Assembly (NCBI RefSeq): GCF_900105175.1
Contig: NZ_LT629771.1
Location: 3,667,501-3,731,500 of the forward strand
Source: Jiangella sp. DSM 45060
GTDB lineage: Bacteria > Actinomycetota > Actinomycetes > Jiangellales > Jiangellaceae
Length of the DNA stretch: 64,000 bases
Direction: 5' to 3'
Shown piece after piece: positions 32,756-40,481 of this stretch (position 1 is its first letter; every line of letters starts with the position of its first letter). The position numbers and the translations under genes were made by a program. The notes under the pieces are model-generated. The model was not told the origin of the DNA and ran no database searches. It saw only the letters and a program-made list of their open reading frames with translations.

Positions 32756-32964
32756 CCGGCCGTTGCGGCGTCGGCCGACCGCAGCTCGTCCAGATCGGCG
32801 CCCCAGCCGACGCCGCGCAGCCCCAACAGGAAGTCCTTCGTCAACGGCACACCGACGAGACGGCGCAGGGCGAGATCGACCGCCTCACGCTTGGTCGCGA
32901 CTCCGTATCGCCGCATGACTTCACCGACGAGCGCATCGTCGAGTTCGATGTTGGTACGCGTCAT
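32752..32964 (-). CDS. VapB-family antitoxin
   Basis: A 70-residue antitoxin. The N terminus [37 protein letters not shown] is a ribbon-helix-helix DNA-binding unit of the VapB type 2 group, and the C terminus ([18 protein letters not shown]) should wrap the toxin. ATG at 32964 is chosen by family alignment. A GTG at 32979 would extend it by five residues into the operator region. No clear ribosome-binding site precedes the ATG, so the message may be leaderless. Confidence 0.92.
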   Translation of the reverse strand: MTRTNIELDDALVGEVMRRYGVATKREAVDLALRRLVGVPLTKDFLLGLRGVGWGADLDELRSADAATAG

Positions 32965-32975
32965 ACACCAACCAT

Positions 32976-32986
32976 ACACCTGGTGT
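32976..32986. promoter_or_regulatory. Candidate VapB operator
   Basis: ACACC-T-GGTGT is a perfect inverted repeat 12-22 bases upstream of the vapB ATG, next to a direct repeat of GGTGTATG on the minus strand. Toxin-antitoxin pairs commonly repress their own promoter at such sites. Confidence 0.45.
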
Positions 32987-33120
32987 CATGCGTCGCTGAT
33001 TCGTTGACGATGGTGACCGTCGCTCGGGGTGACGACCTCCACGTTCATGATCATCAACCCTTCCGGCCGCCATGTCGACCAAGAAGGTGGATGGCAACGG
33101 CCTGTCTCAGACGCGTGACA

Positions 33121-33930
33121 CTAGCGGGTGGCGCGGCGGCCGGCCCGAGCCGAGCCGTAGAGACAGACGGCGGCCGCCGTGGCGAGGTTGAGGCTCTCTG
33201 CGCGGCCGTAGATCGGGACCCGGACGACGTGGTCGGCGAGCGCGGCGACGTCGTCGGGCAGGCCCCACGCCTCGTTGCCGAACAGCCACGCGACCGGGCC
33301 GGCGAGCAGGCCGTCGTCCTCGGCGTCGTCGAGGTCGAGCGAGCCGGCGCCGTCGGCCGCCAGCACCGTCAGCCCGCGCTCGCGCAGCGCCGCCACCGCA
33401 TCGGCCGCCGGCACGCCGGACACCACCGGCAGGTGGAACACGCTGCCCGCCGACGCGCGCACGGCCTTGCCGCCCTGCGGGTCGGCCGAGCCGTGGGTGA
33501 GCACGACGGCGTCCGCTCCGGCCGCGTCGGCGCAGCGGACGACCGTGCCGGCGTTGCCCGGGTCGCGGGCCTCGGCGAGGACGGTTACCAGCCGCGGCTC
33601 CCCCGTCAGCGCGACGTCGAGGTCCACTGTCAGCGACCGGCACACGGCGACCAGCCCCTGCGGCGTCACCGTCTCCGACAGCGCCGCCAATGCGGCGTCG
33701 CCGGCCGCGTGCACGGGGATGCCGGCGTCGTCGGCGGCGGCGACGATCGGCGACCACCGGGCCGCCGCGTCCGCCGTCACGAACAGCTCCACCACCCGGC
33801 CCGGCCCGGCGGCGACCGCCTCACGGACCGCCTGCGGGCCCTCGGCGAGGAACAGCCCCGCCTTCTCGCGGGCGGGCCGGCGCAGCAGTTTGTGCGCCTC
33901 GCGCACCCGGCCGGACCGTTCGGTCAGCAT
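33121..33930 (-). CDS. TrmH-family RNA 2'-O-methyltransferase
   Basis: A 269-residue SpoU/TrmH-type enzyme. An N-terminal RNA-binding domain (REAHKLLRRPAREKAGLFLAEGPQAVREAV) precedes the trefoil-knot SAM domain with motif 1 LAEARDPGNAGTVVRCADAAG near residue 139, motif 2 VAWLFGNEAWGL near residue 213 and motif 3 VPIYGRAESLNLATAAAVCLY near residue 236. It most resembles the 23S rRNA/TsnR-like group that follows rplT in actinomycetes. It lies 126 bp downstream of rplT behind a terminator, so it has its own promoter. Confidence 0.94.
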   Translation of the reverse strand: MLTERSGRVREAHKLLRRPAREKAGLFLAEGPQAVREAVAAGPGRVVELFVTADAAARWSPIVAAADDAGIPVHAAGDAALAALSETVTPQGLVAVCRSLTVDLDVALTGEPRLVTVLAEARDPGNAGTVVRCADAAGADAVVLTHGSADPQGGKAVRASAGSVFHLPVVSGVPAADAVAALRERGLTVLAADGAGSLDLDDAEDDGLLAGPVAWLFGNEAWGLPDDVAALADHVVRVPIYGRAESLNLATAAAVCLYGSARAGRRATR

Positions 33931-33947
33931 GGGTCTCCAGCATCCTT

Positions 33948-34004
33948 CCGGTGATCATGATCCCTGGCGGTCACCCTGCGACCGCCAGAGCACATCATCA
34001 CCGG
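33948..34004. repeat. 57-bp palindromic element upstream of the TrmH-family gene
   Basis: CCGGTGAT and ATCACCGG form the outer arms, and CTGGCGGTC/GACCGCCAG (33964-33972, 33980-33988) form a perfect inner hairpin with a 7-base loop. It lies between the start of the TrmH-family gene and the rplT terminator. It may be a dispersed repeat element, or part of the promoter region. Confidence 0.6.
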
Positions 34005-34013
34005 ACAGACGAA

Positions 34014-34041
34014 GACCGGGCCTGCCGACGCAGGCCCGGTC
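34014..34041 (-). terminator. Terminator of the infC-rpmI-rplT operon
   Basis: GACCGGGCCTGC and GCAGGCCCGGTC form a perfect 12-bp stem with a CGAC tetraloop, 15 bp downstream of the rplT stop. On the transcribed strand it is followed by TTCGTCTG, a weak U-rich stretch. Confidence 0.85.
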
Positions 34042-34056
34042 TCGGCGAACGAACGC

Positions 34057-34437
34057 TCAGGCCGCCGGCGCGTTGCGGTCGGCGGGCAGCGCCGCGCGCG
34101 CGACCTCGACCAGGGCCTTGAAGGCGCCCGGGTCGTTGACGGCGAGGTCGGCGAGCATCTTGCGGTCGACGTCGACCTCGGCCAGCCGCAGGCCCTGGAT
34201 GAAGCGGTTGTACGTCAGGCCCTCGGCGCGGGACGCCGCGTTGATGCGGGTGATCCACAGCTGCCGGAAGTCGCCCTTGCGCTGCTTGCGGTCGCGGTAG
34301 GCGTAGACGAGCGAGTGGGTGACCTGCTCCTTCGCCTTCCGGTACATCCGGGACCGCTGACCCCGGTAGCCGCTGGCCCGCTCGAGGGTCTCACGGCGCT
34401 TCTTGTGGGCGTTGGCCGCCCGCTTCACGCGTGCCAC
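34057..34437 (-). CDS. rplT: 50S ribosomal protein L20
   Basis: A 126-residue L20, slightly longer than the usual 118 or so because of a C-terminal PADRNAPAA tail. The N terminus [39 protein letters not shown] and the core [24 protein letters not shown] are unmistakable. It binds 23S rRNA early in assembly. It follows rpmI by 58 bp and precedes a strong terminator. Confidence 0.98.
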   Translation of the reverse strand: MARVKRAANAHKKRRETLERASGYRGQRSRMYRKAKEQVTHSLVYAYRDRKQRKGDFRQLWITRINAASRAEGLTYNRFIQGLRLAEVDVDRKMLADLAVNDPGAFKALVEVARAALPADRNAPAA

Positions 34438-34495
34438 TGGTACTCCTTGCTGAGTTCGGCCATACCGGCCGAAGGGTGAACTGGACGGTCGCCGC

Positions 34496-34690
34496 TTACT
34501 TGCCGAGCAGCTTCTTGATGCGGGGCGCGTCGGCCTTGGACACCTCGGTGGTGCCGGCGAGCTTCCGCGTCAGGGTGGACGGCTTGTGCTCCAGGTAGTG
34601 GCGACGGTTCGCCTTCTGGCGCAGCACCTTCCCGCTTCCGGTGATCCGGAACCGCTTGCTCGTGCCGCTGTGCGTCTTGTTCTTCGGCAT
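34496..34690 (-). CDS. rpmI: 50S ribosomal protein L35
   Basis: A 64-residue basic L35, normal length. [36 protein letters not shown] is the conserved N terminus. It lies 20 bp after infC and 58 bp before rplT, the standard IF3-L35-L20 operon order. Confidence 0.98.
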   Translation of the reverse strand: MPKNKTHSGTSKRFRITGSGKVLRQKANRRHYLEHKPSTLTRKLAGTTEVSKADAPRIKKLLGK

Positions 34691-34710
34691 GGCGCCGTCT
34701 GTCTCCTCGG

Positions 34711-35391
34711 TCAGTCTTCGTTGTCGGGGGTCGGCCGCTCGACCGGCTCCCGCTCGGCCTTCTCGGCCTCGGCCGCTGCCCGGCTCGCCGCGCGCTCGGC
34801 CTTCTCGGCCTCTTCGTCGGCGTGCCGCTGTGCCTGCCGCTCGACCTTCGCCGCTTCCTTCTCGGCCTTGGCGTCGGCCTTCTTGCGATGCGGCCCCAGC
34901 ACCATGATCATGTTGCGGCCGTCCTGCTTCGGCGACGATTCGACGAAGCCAAGCTCATTGACGTCCTCGGCCAGGCGCTGCAGCAGCCGGAAGCCCAGCT
35001 CCGGACGCGACTGCTCACGGCCGCGGAACATGATGGTGACCTTGACCTTGTCACCCTCGGCCAGGAAGCGCTCGACCGCGCGCTTCTTGGTCTCGTAGTC
35101 GTGCTTGTCGATCTTGGGGCGGAGCTTCTGCTCCTTGATCAGGACGTGCGACTGGTTCCGGCGAGCCGCGCGCTCCTTCATGGCGGACTCGTACTTGAAC
35201 TTGCCGTAGTCCATGAGCTTGGCCACCGGCGGCCGGGCGCCGGGCGCGACCTCGACCAGGTCGAGATCGGCCTCCGCCGCAAGCCGGAGCGCGTCCTCGA
35301 TGCGGACGATGCCGACCTGCTCACCGTTGGGGCCGACGAGCCGGACCTCCGAAACGCGGATCCGGTCGTTGATGCGGGGCTCTGCGCTGAT
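34711..35391 (-). CDS. infC: Translation initiation factor IF-3, apparent ATC start
   Basis: IF-3, 226 residues with the proposed start. The N domain begins [27 protein letters not shown], and the C domain contains [46 protein letters not shown] charged Ala/Glu/Lys-rich tail of about 55 residues follows, as in other actinomycetes. The sequence AGGAGGAAGGC stands immediately before an ATC codon at 35391-35389. That position matches where actinobacterial IF-3 proteins begin. Non-AUG starts are known for infC and allow autoregulation. In-frame ATGs further up (35466, 35481, 35529) lie in the structured leader and have no good site. Confidence 0.95.
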   Translation of the reverse strand: MSAEPRINDRIRVSEVRLVGPNGEQVGIVRIEDALRLAAEADLDLVEVAPGARPPVAKLMDYGKFKYESAMKERAARRNQSHVLIKEQKLRPKIDKHDYETKKRAVERFLAEGDKVKVTIMFRGREQSRPELGFRLLQRLAEDVNELGFVESSPKQDGRNMIMVLGPHRKKADAKAEKEAAKVERQAQRHADEEAEKAERAASRAAAEAEKAEREPVERPTPDNED

Positions 35392-35446
35392 GCCTTCCTC
35401 CTGAATTCGACGGGGTGGTGCCTCGACCACGCCGCGGAAACACGAA

Positions 35447-35539
35447 TGGCCTCCGCGAACGTGCATCGCAGAGGCCAAACCCATCGGCGTCGCGGCACAT
35501 TCCTGAGCCACGACCACAAGGGCGCCCAAAGGACGCCCT
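35447..35539 (-). promoter_or_regulatory. Structured leader of the infC operon
   Basis: Two hairpins lie in the 5' region of the infC transcript. One (35447-35477) pairs TGGCCTC with GAGGCCA, plus GCG/CGC above one mismatch, with a 9-base loop. The other (35519-35539) pairs AGGGCG with CGCCCT. Both lie between the likely promoter (TAGGCT on the minus strand near 35645-35650) and the AGGAGG at about 35397-35402. This is the place where IF-3/L20 leaders control the operon in other bacteria. Confidence 0.5.
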
Positions 35540-35656
35540 GACCAGGGAACCCGACGATCTGTGCGATCGTTGCGGGTGGGAGCGGACTCCGCTTGCTGGC
35601 CGCCTCACCCGAGGGTTCGAGTCAGACGGTCCGGTCGGTGTGAGAGCCTACCATGA

Positions 35657-36004
35657 ATGAGCACGCCCGATCACATCGCCGCCGACGCCAGTCGCGACAT
35701 CGCCGACGTTCCCGCCGTCGAGGTCATCTCCACGGCCGCCGTCCACCTCATGAGCGCCGCCGCCGTCCACCTCGGGCTGGCCGAGGACCTCCCGGAGCAC
35801 CGCGATCTCGACGAGGCGCGGTCGCTGATCGAGGCGCTCGCCGGCCTCATCACCGCCGCCGCCCCGTCGCTGGGGACGCACCACGCGGGGCCGTTGCGGG
35901 ACGGGCTGAAGACGCTGCAGCTGGCGTTCCGCGAGACGTCGCCGATGCCTGACGCTGTTGGTGAGGGGCCCGGGGAGAAGTACACGGGACCGGTCTACTC
36001 GTAG
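35657..36004 (+). CDS. DUF1844-domain protein
   Basis: A 115-residue protein with the DUF1844 core VEVISTAAVHLMSAAAVHLGLAED near residue 23, DLDEARSLIEALAGLITAAAPSLG and a C-terminal LRDGLKTLQLAFRE. The family is mostly helical and often found next to infC in actinomycetes, as here, in divergent orientation. Function unknown. ATG at 35657 is used; an ATG at 35653 is out of frame. Confidence 0.9.
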   Translation: MSTPDHIAADASRDIADVPAVEVISTAAVHLMSAAAVHLGLAEDLPEHRDLDEARSLIEALAGLITAAAPSLGTHHAGPLRDGLKTLQLAFRETSPMPDAVGEGPGEKYTGPVYS

Positions 36005-36133
36005 TCCGGCCATTTGGGTTCGCCGGACGCTCGTTGGCGCTGATCTGCCGCGGTGGCCAGCCGGAAAATGGGCCCCGGCTTCTGGCCCTGCTGCGCTTCT
36101 TCTCCGCTGGCCGCTCGCTGGCCGCTCTCCGTC

Positions 36134-36189
36134 CCATGATCATCCAGGTTTCGGGGCGTGATAGCGCCACAGAACCTGGATGATGATGG
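36134..36189. repeat. 56-bp palindrome
   Basis: ATCATCCAGGTT (36139-36150) and AACCTGGATGAT (36173-36184) are perfect 12-bp arms, extended outward with one mismatch to CCAT/ATGG. The centre has a GGCG/CGCC mini-stem. It could be a bidirectional terminator between the convergent genes or a dispersed palindromic repeat. Confidence 0.65.
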
Positions 36190-36300
36190 CGCGAAAGCCA
36201 CCGAGGGCCCGGTTGCGTGTGTGGGGGAAGCGGCGCGGGGACGACTACGGCGCTGCGCACGCGTCGCGTTGGGGTAGGTATGACCCGCCCCTCTAGGGAG

Positions 36301-36325
36301 GGTGCCCACCCTACGGGCGGGCACC
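36301..36325. repeat. Hairpin in gene-free region
   Basis: GGTGCCC-a-CCC-tac-GGG-c-GGGCACC folds into a 10-bp stem with one A/C mismatch and a 3-base loop. Possible terminator for the SseB-like gene, although it lies about 230 bp downstream. Confidence 0.5.
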
Positions 36326-36405
36326 GACAACCTCGCGCCGCCACTGCAGCACTCGGGCGTACGTCCGCCGCCGTGAACGTCGGCCACACGACGAGCGAGC
36401 CGGAC

Positions 36406-36550
36406 GGGGCCAGTCGACCACGGGGCAAGCGAGCAAGACGGGGGCCAGTCGACCACCGGGTGAGCAGAGCGAGCAGCACGGGGCCAGTCGACCACCGGGC
36501 GAGCAGGCCGAGCTGGCCAAGTCGAGCACGGGGCGGGCAGGTTGAGCGGG
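36406..36550. repeat. Imperfect tandem repeat, 35-39 bp period
   Basis: GGGGCCAGTCGACCAC occurs at 36406, 36441 and 36480, each followed by CGGGG/CGGGT/CGGGC and a GAGCA-type spacer. A fourth, decayed copy covers about 36515-36550. Unit lengths are 35 and 39 bp. The gene-free position and variable units suggest a minisatellite-like intergenic repeat. Confidence 0.7.
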
Positions 36551-36551
36551 G

Positions 36552-37148
36552 TCAGCCGATCAGGGCGCGGCGGACCCGGCGGCGGACGCGGCGCCAGATG
36601 CCGCCGCGGGAAGCACCGCTCCCGTCACCGGAATCGGCGCGCGCGGCGGCGGCCACCGCCGGCTCGGCGTGGCCGACGCCGGGCCAGGGGCCGAGCGGCC
36701 GCCAGCCGGAGGCGAGGGACCGCAGGTCGGCCGCGTCGACGGCGAACATGATGGGGCCGGCGAGGTCGATGACGAGGGCTTCGGCGCCGTCGGCGAGGGC
36801 GGCCTCGGCGGCGCTGCGGGTCGGCACCGGGGACGGTCGAGCCTCGGGGTTCCAGCGTTGCAGCGACTCGACGCAGGTGAAGGCGAGCAGCCCGCGGCGG
36901 CCGTCGCGGCCGGTGGTGAGGACCGTCGCCATGGCGGTCTCCTTCTCCGCGCCCGTGGCGTCGACAGACTCGGCGACCGCGACCACGGGGATCAGCAGCC
37001 GGCCCGCCGCCAGCGCCGCGAGCACGTCGGCGGAGCCGCCCTCGCCCCGCTCGTACGCGGCCAGCGCGGCCACGATGCGAGGGTCGGCCGCGCCGTCGTC
37101 ATCGCCGAAGGGCGTGGACGGCACGCGGCGTCGGGGCACAGCGGTCAC
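36552..37148 (-). CDS. SseB-family protein
   Basis: A 198-residue protein with an SseB N-terminal-type domain: DPRIVAALAAYERGEGGSADVLAALAAGRLLIPVVAV, then TAMATVLTTGRDGRRGLLAFTCVESLQRWNPEARPSPV, and ALVIDLAGPIMFAVDAADLRSLASG. The C-terminal 30 residues are basic. SseB domains are common in actinomycetes and their role is unknown. The start is uncertain: GTG at 37148 is used because the codons above it include a rare CTA; GTG at 37172 is possible. Confidence 0.85.
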   Translation of the reverse strand: MTAVPRRRVPSTPFGDDDGAADPRIVAALAAYERGEGGSADVLAALAAGRLLIPVVAVAESVDATGAEKETAMATVLTTGRDGRRGLLAFTCVESLQRWNPEARPSPVPTRSAAEAALADGAEALVIDLAGPIMFAVDAADLRSLASGWRPLGPWPGVGHAEPAVAAAARADSGDGSGASRGGIWRRVRRRVRRALIG

Positions 37149-37316
37149 GGGCGGCGACCATAGCCCGCCCACGCGCCCAGCGCCATCCGAGTGCCGGTAT
37201 TGGTCCGCAGCAATGCCCGCAAGAACGACATATCGGACGCACGCCTACGAGCGGCGACGTATCGGGCGGGACGGATCGGCGGACCGTGTCGATCGGCTCA
37301 GGTCCTCCGGTGAACG

Positions 37317-37322
37317 TACACT
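37317..37322 (+). promoter_or_regulatory. -10 box of pknB, leaderless layout
   Basis: TACACT matches the TANNNT -10 pattern and ends only six C residues before the GTG start at 37329. That spacing implies transcription starts at or next to the start codon. No clear -35 box was seen. Confidence 0.45.
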
Positions 37323-37328
37323 CCCCCC

Positions 37329-39461
37329 GTGGACCTCTCCGTCTCCGACGCACCGGTGGGCCGTCTCCTCGACGGACGCTACCGGATCGAGGCGCTCGTC
37401 GCCCGCGGCGGAATGGCCACGGTCTACAAGGCCACCGACACCCGGCTCGACCGCCCCGTCGCGCTGAAGATCATGCACGCGGAGCTGGCCGCCGACGACG
37501 ACTTCGTGGCCCGGTTCATCGGCGAGGCCAGGGCCGTCGCCCAGCTGTCCGACCCCAACGTCGTCAACGTGTTCGACCAGGGCGAGGACGACGGCGCCGT
37601 GTACCTGGCCATGGAGTACATCCACGGCCGCACGCTGCGCGACGTCCTGCACGAGCGGGGGCGGCTGGGCGCCGACCTCGCGCTCGAGGTGGCCGAGTCG
37701 GTGCTGTCGGCGCTGGCCTCGGCGCACCGGGCCGGCATCGTGCACCGCGACGTCAAGCCCGAGAACGTGCTGGTCGGCAACGACGGACGGGTGAAGGTCG
37801 CCGACTTCGGGCTGGCCCGGGCCAACAGCAGCTCGTCGAAGACCACCCGCGGCCTGCTGGGCACCGTCAGCTACATCTCCCCCGAGCAGGCGCTCGGCGA
37901 GCGGGCCACGCCGCGCTCGGACGTCTACTCGGCCGGCATCATGCTCTACGAGCTGCTCACCGGTAAGACGCCGCACGAGGGCCCGACGGACTTCGTGGTG
38001 GTCCGCAGCCACATCGACGACGACGTCCCGCCGCCGTCCGAGTCGGTCCCGCTGCCGCCCGCCGTCGACGCCCTCGTGCTGACGGCCACGGCGCGCGAGC
38101 CGATGGAGCGCTACGCCGACGCCAGCGCGTTCCTCAACGCCATCCGCTCCGCCCGCGCGGCCATCGCCGGCGCCCCGCTGCCCGAGCCCGACGACGACCC
38201 CGAGCTCACCGCGGCGCACGCCGAGCCGCGCGACTCCGCCGGCGTCACCGTCGACGAAGCGCTGGCCGGCACCGTGCTGGCCGGCCAGGTCGGCCAGGTC
38301 GGACGGGCCGAGCCCGACGACCCGGGCCCGCCGGACGACGACGGCGACGCCGACGGCGAAGACGCGACGGCCGAGGACCGCTGGGCCGGCGAGGACAGCC
38401 ATCCGGGCTCGACCCGCCTCATCGACGCGCCGCTGTCGATCCGGTTCACCGCCGACGACACCGGCGAGGAGCAGGCCGTCGCCGCCGCGCCGGCCGGCAC
38501 GCGGGCCGCCCGGCAGGCCGAGGCGCGCGCCCGCACCAGCAGCCACCGCCGCACCGAGCAGGCGCGCAGCCGTCGCGGCCTGTACCTGTTCCTGTTCGTG
38601 CTGCTGCTGGCCATCGGCGTCGCCACGGCGGCGTGGTGGTACGGGTCGGGACGGTGGGAGTCGACGCCTTCGCTGCTCGGCCTCACCGCCGAGCAGGCCG
38701 AGGCGCGCGCCGACGACTCCGGGTTCAACGCGGTCAACGGCGGCGAGCAGTACTCCGAGTCGGTCGAGGCCGGCCAGGTCGTGAGCACCGATCCGGCGCC
38801 GGGCGAACGGCTGCTCGGCGGCGCCGAGATCACCTACGTGCTGTCGCTCGGCCCGGAACGCTACGAGGTGCCGGAGCTGGTCGGGCAGACCGTCGATCAG
38901 GCGAACGAGCTGGCGGCGCCGCTGTCGATGACGGTCCGCGTCGAGGACGAGGTCTACCACGACGAGGTGGAGGCCGGGCTGATCCTGACCCAGAGCATCG
39001 AGCCGGGCGAGCAGGTGCGCCGCGACACCGAGGTCGTGGTCACCGTCAGCCGCGGGCCGCAGCCGGTCGAGATCGAGGACTTCACCGGCCGCTCCGGCGA
39101 AGAGGCGCAGGCCGCGCTCGCCGAGGCCGGGTTCACCGTCAACCGGCAGGAACAGACCTCCGAGGACGTCGAGGCGGGCCTGGTCATCTCGCAGGACCCC
39201 GCCTCCGGCACCGGTTTCCGCAACGACGAGATCACGATCATCGTCTCCTCCGGGCCGGAATTGATCGAGGTTCCGAATGTGCGCGGCGAAAGAGTGGAAA
39301 GGGCCGAGGAAATCCTCCGCGAAGCGGGCTTCGTGCCCGAGGCCGTCGATCTCTTCCCCGAGTTCGGCAGCAGCGGCCGCGGCGACCGCGTCCAGAACCA
39401 GGAGCCCGCGGCCGGTGAGCAACTGCCGCGCGGCTCGACCGTCCGCATCATCTACTTCTGA
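37329..39461 (+). CDS. pknB: PASTA-domain Ser/Thr protein kinase
   Basis: A 710-residue PknB-type receptor kinase. The kinase domain spans about 18-275 with ATP-loop RGGMATVYKA, catalytic Lys47, HRDVKPEN with D141 and DFG at 159-161, so it should be active. An acidic, Pro-rich juxtamembrane region follows. One membrane helix lies at about 417-437 (LYLFLFVLLLAIGVATAAWW). Four PASTA domains fill 440-710 and bind peptidoglycan fragments or lipid II. The usual pknB neighbours (pbpA, rodA, pstP) are absent, so this is a second-site PASTA kinase. Its message is probably leaderless. Confidence 0.95.
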   Translation: MDLSVSDAPVGRLLDGRYRIEALVARGGMATVYKATDTRLDRPVALKIMHAELAADDDFVARFIGEARAVAQLSDPNVVNVFDQGEDDGAVYLAMEYIHGRTLRDVLHERGRLGADLALEVAESVLSALASAHRAGIVHRDVKPENVLVGNDGRVKVADFGLARANSSSSKTTRGLLGTVSYISPEQALGERATPRSDVYSAGIMLYELLTGKTPHEGPTDFVVVRSHIDDDVPPPSESVPLPPAVDALVLTATAREPMERYADASAFLNAIRSARAAIAGAPLPEPDDDPELTAAHAEPRDSAGVTVDEALAGTVLAGQVGQVGRAEPDDPGPPDDDGDADGEDATAEDRWAGEDSHPGSTRLIDAPLSIRFTADDTGEEQAVAAAPAGTRAARQAEARARTSSHRRTEQARSRRGLYLFLFVLLLAIGVATAAWWYGSGRWESTPSLLGLTAEQAEARADDSGFNAVNGGEQYSESVEAGQVVSTDPAPGERLLGGAEITYVLSLGPERYEVPELVGQTVDQANELAAPLSMTVRVEDEVYHDEVEAGLILTQSIEPGEQVRRDTEVVVTVSRGPQPVEIEDFTGRSGEEAQAALAEAGFTVNRQEQTSEDVEAGLVISQDPASGTGFRNDEITIIVSSGPELIEVPNVRGERVERAEEILREAGFVPEAVDLFPEFGSSGRGDRVQNQEPAAGEQLPRGSTVRIIYF

Positions 39462-39489
39462 CCCGGCCTCCGGCCGACCGAGGACGCAC

Positions 39490-40362
39490 GTGACCGACGC
39501 GCTCGCCCTGCTGGGCACCCACCTCCCCGCGGCCGGGAAGCCGGCCACCGTCCCCGAGCGGGCCGCCGCCATGGGCGCGTCGTCGGTGCAGGTGTTCCTC
39601 GGCAACCCGCGCGGCTGGGCCATGACGCCCGGCGACCCGGCCACCGACGACGCCTTCCGCGCCGCCGCGGCCGAGCACGGCCTGACGGTGCTCGTGCACG
39701 CCGCGTACTTGGTCAACCTCGGCAGCCCGGTGCCCGAGACGGCGCAGCGCTCGGCCGCCGCGCTGGCCCACTCCCTGCGGCGGGCCCGCGACGTGGGCGC
39801 CGCCGGGGTCGTCGTCCACACCGGCTCGTGCGTGACGGCGGGGAACCGCGACGACGCGTTACGGCAGGTCCGCGAGCTGCTGCTGCCACTGCTGGACGAG
39901 CTCGACGGCACGCCCGGCGGGCCGGAGCTGCTGCTCGAGCCGACCGCCGGCCAGGGCCAGTCGCTGTGCGCGACGATCGACGACCTCGAGCCGTACCTCG
40001 GCGCGCTCGACCACCATCCTCGGGCGCGGGTCTGCCTCGACACCTGCCACCTGTACGCGGCCGGCCACGACCTCGCGGCGCCGGGCGGCATGACGGCGAT
40101 GCTGGACCGGTTCGCCGACGTCGCCGGCGCGGACCGGCTGGCGGCCGTCCATGCGAACGACTCGATGGACGGCTGCGGCTCGTTCCGCGACCGTCACCAG
40201 CGCATCGGCAAGGGGCACATCGGCGCCGCCGCGTTCGGCGAACTGCTGCACCACAAATCGGTCGCCGGATTGCCGGTGGTGCTGGAGACGCCGGGCGGCC
40301 CACCGGCTTATGCCGAAGATCTTTCGATGCTGAAGGAATTACAGCCGAGTTCCCAGAAATAA
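39490..40362 (+). CDS. nfo: Deoxyribonuclease IV (AP endonuclease)
   Basis: A 290-residue TIM-barrel AP endonuclease of the Nfo family. Zinc-ligand motifs are visible: VLVHAAYLVNLGSP near residue 68, VVHTGSCV near 110, LLLEPTAGQGQSL near 148, VCLDTCHLYAAGHDL near 182, AAVHANDSM near 218, RHQRIGKGHIG near 235 and VVLETPGG near 266. It nicks DNA 5' to abasic sites. GTG at 39490 has GAGGAC upstream. It lies 28 bp after pknB and may be co-transcribed. Confidence 0.95.
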   Translation: MTDALALLGTHLPAAGKPATVPERAAAMGASSVQVFLGNPRGWAMTPGDPATDDAFRAAAAEHGLTVLVHAAYLVNLGSPVPETAQRSAAALAHSLRRARDVGAAGVVVHTGSCVTAGNRDDALRQVRELLLPLLDELDGTPGGPELLLEPTAGQGQSLCATIDDLEPYLGALDHHPRARVCLDTCHLYAAGHDLAAPGGMTAMLDRFADVAGADRLAAVHANDSMDGCGSFRDRHQRIGKGHIGAAAFGELLHHKSVAGLPVVLETPGGPPAYAEDLSMLKELQPSSQK

Positions 40363-40481
40363 CAACATGAGATGTCAAGTGACCTGATTGTGACCAACTG
40401 TCTTACTCCCCGGACAACCCTGCCGAACTAGGCTTTCGGTGCCCTACTTTCGAGTCTGGGGACGAGGCGGGAGGTTGCGTC

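Larger units (their letters stand above)
36005..36551. other. 547-bp gene-free region rich in repeats
   Basis: No open frame with normal codon bias fits between the DUF1844 stop and the SseB-like stop, the long frames here being Arg/Ser-rich shadows. It contains a long palindrome, a hairpin and a tandem repeat, listed separately. The two flanking genes point towards it, so it is a convergent region. Confidence 0.6.

Noticed and set aside
35611-35630. GGGTTCGAGTC looked like a tRNA T-arm
   Set aside because: The flanking bases do not form a T stem, and no anticodon arm or acceptor stem can be folded around it.
36406-36550. CRISPR-like repeat series
   Set aside because: Units are imperfect, spacers are not unique 30-40-bp sequences, and no cas gene is present.
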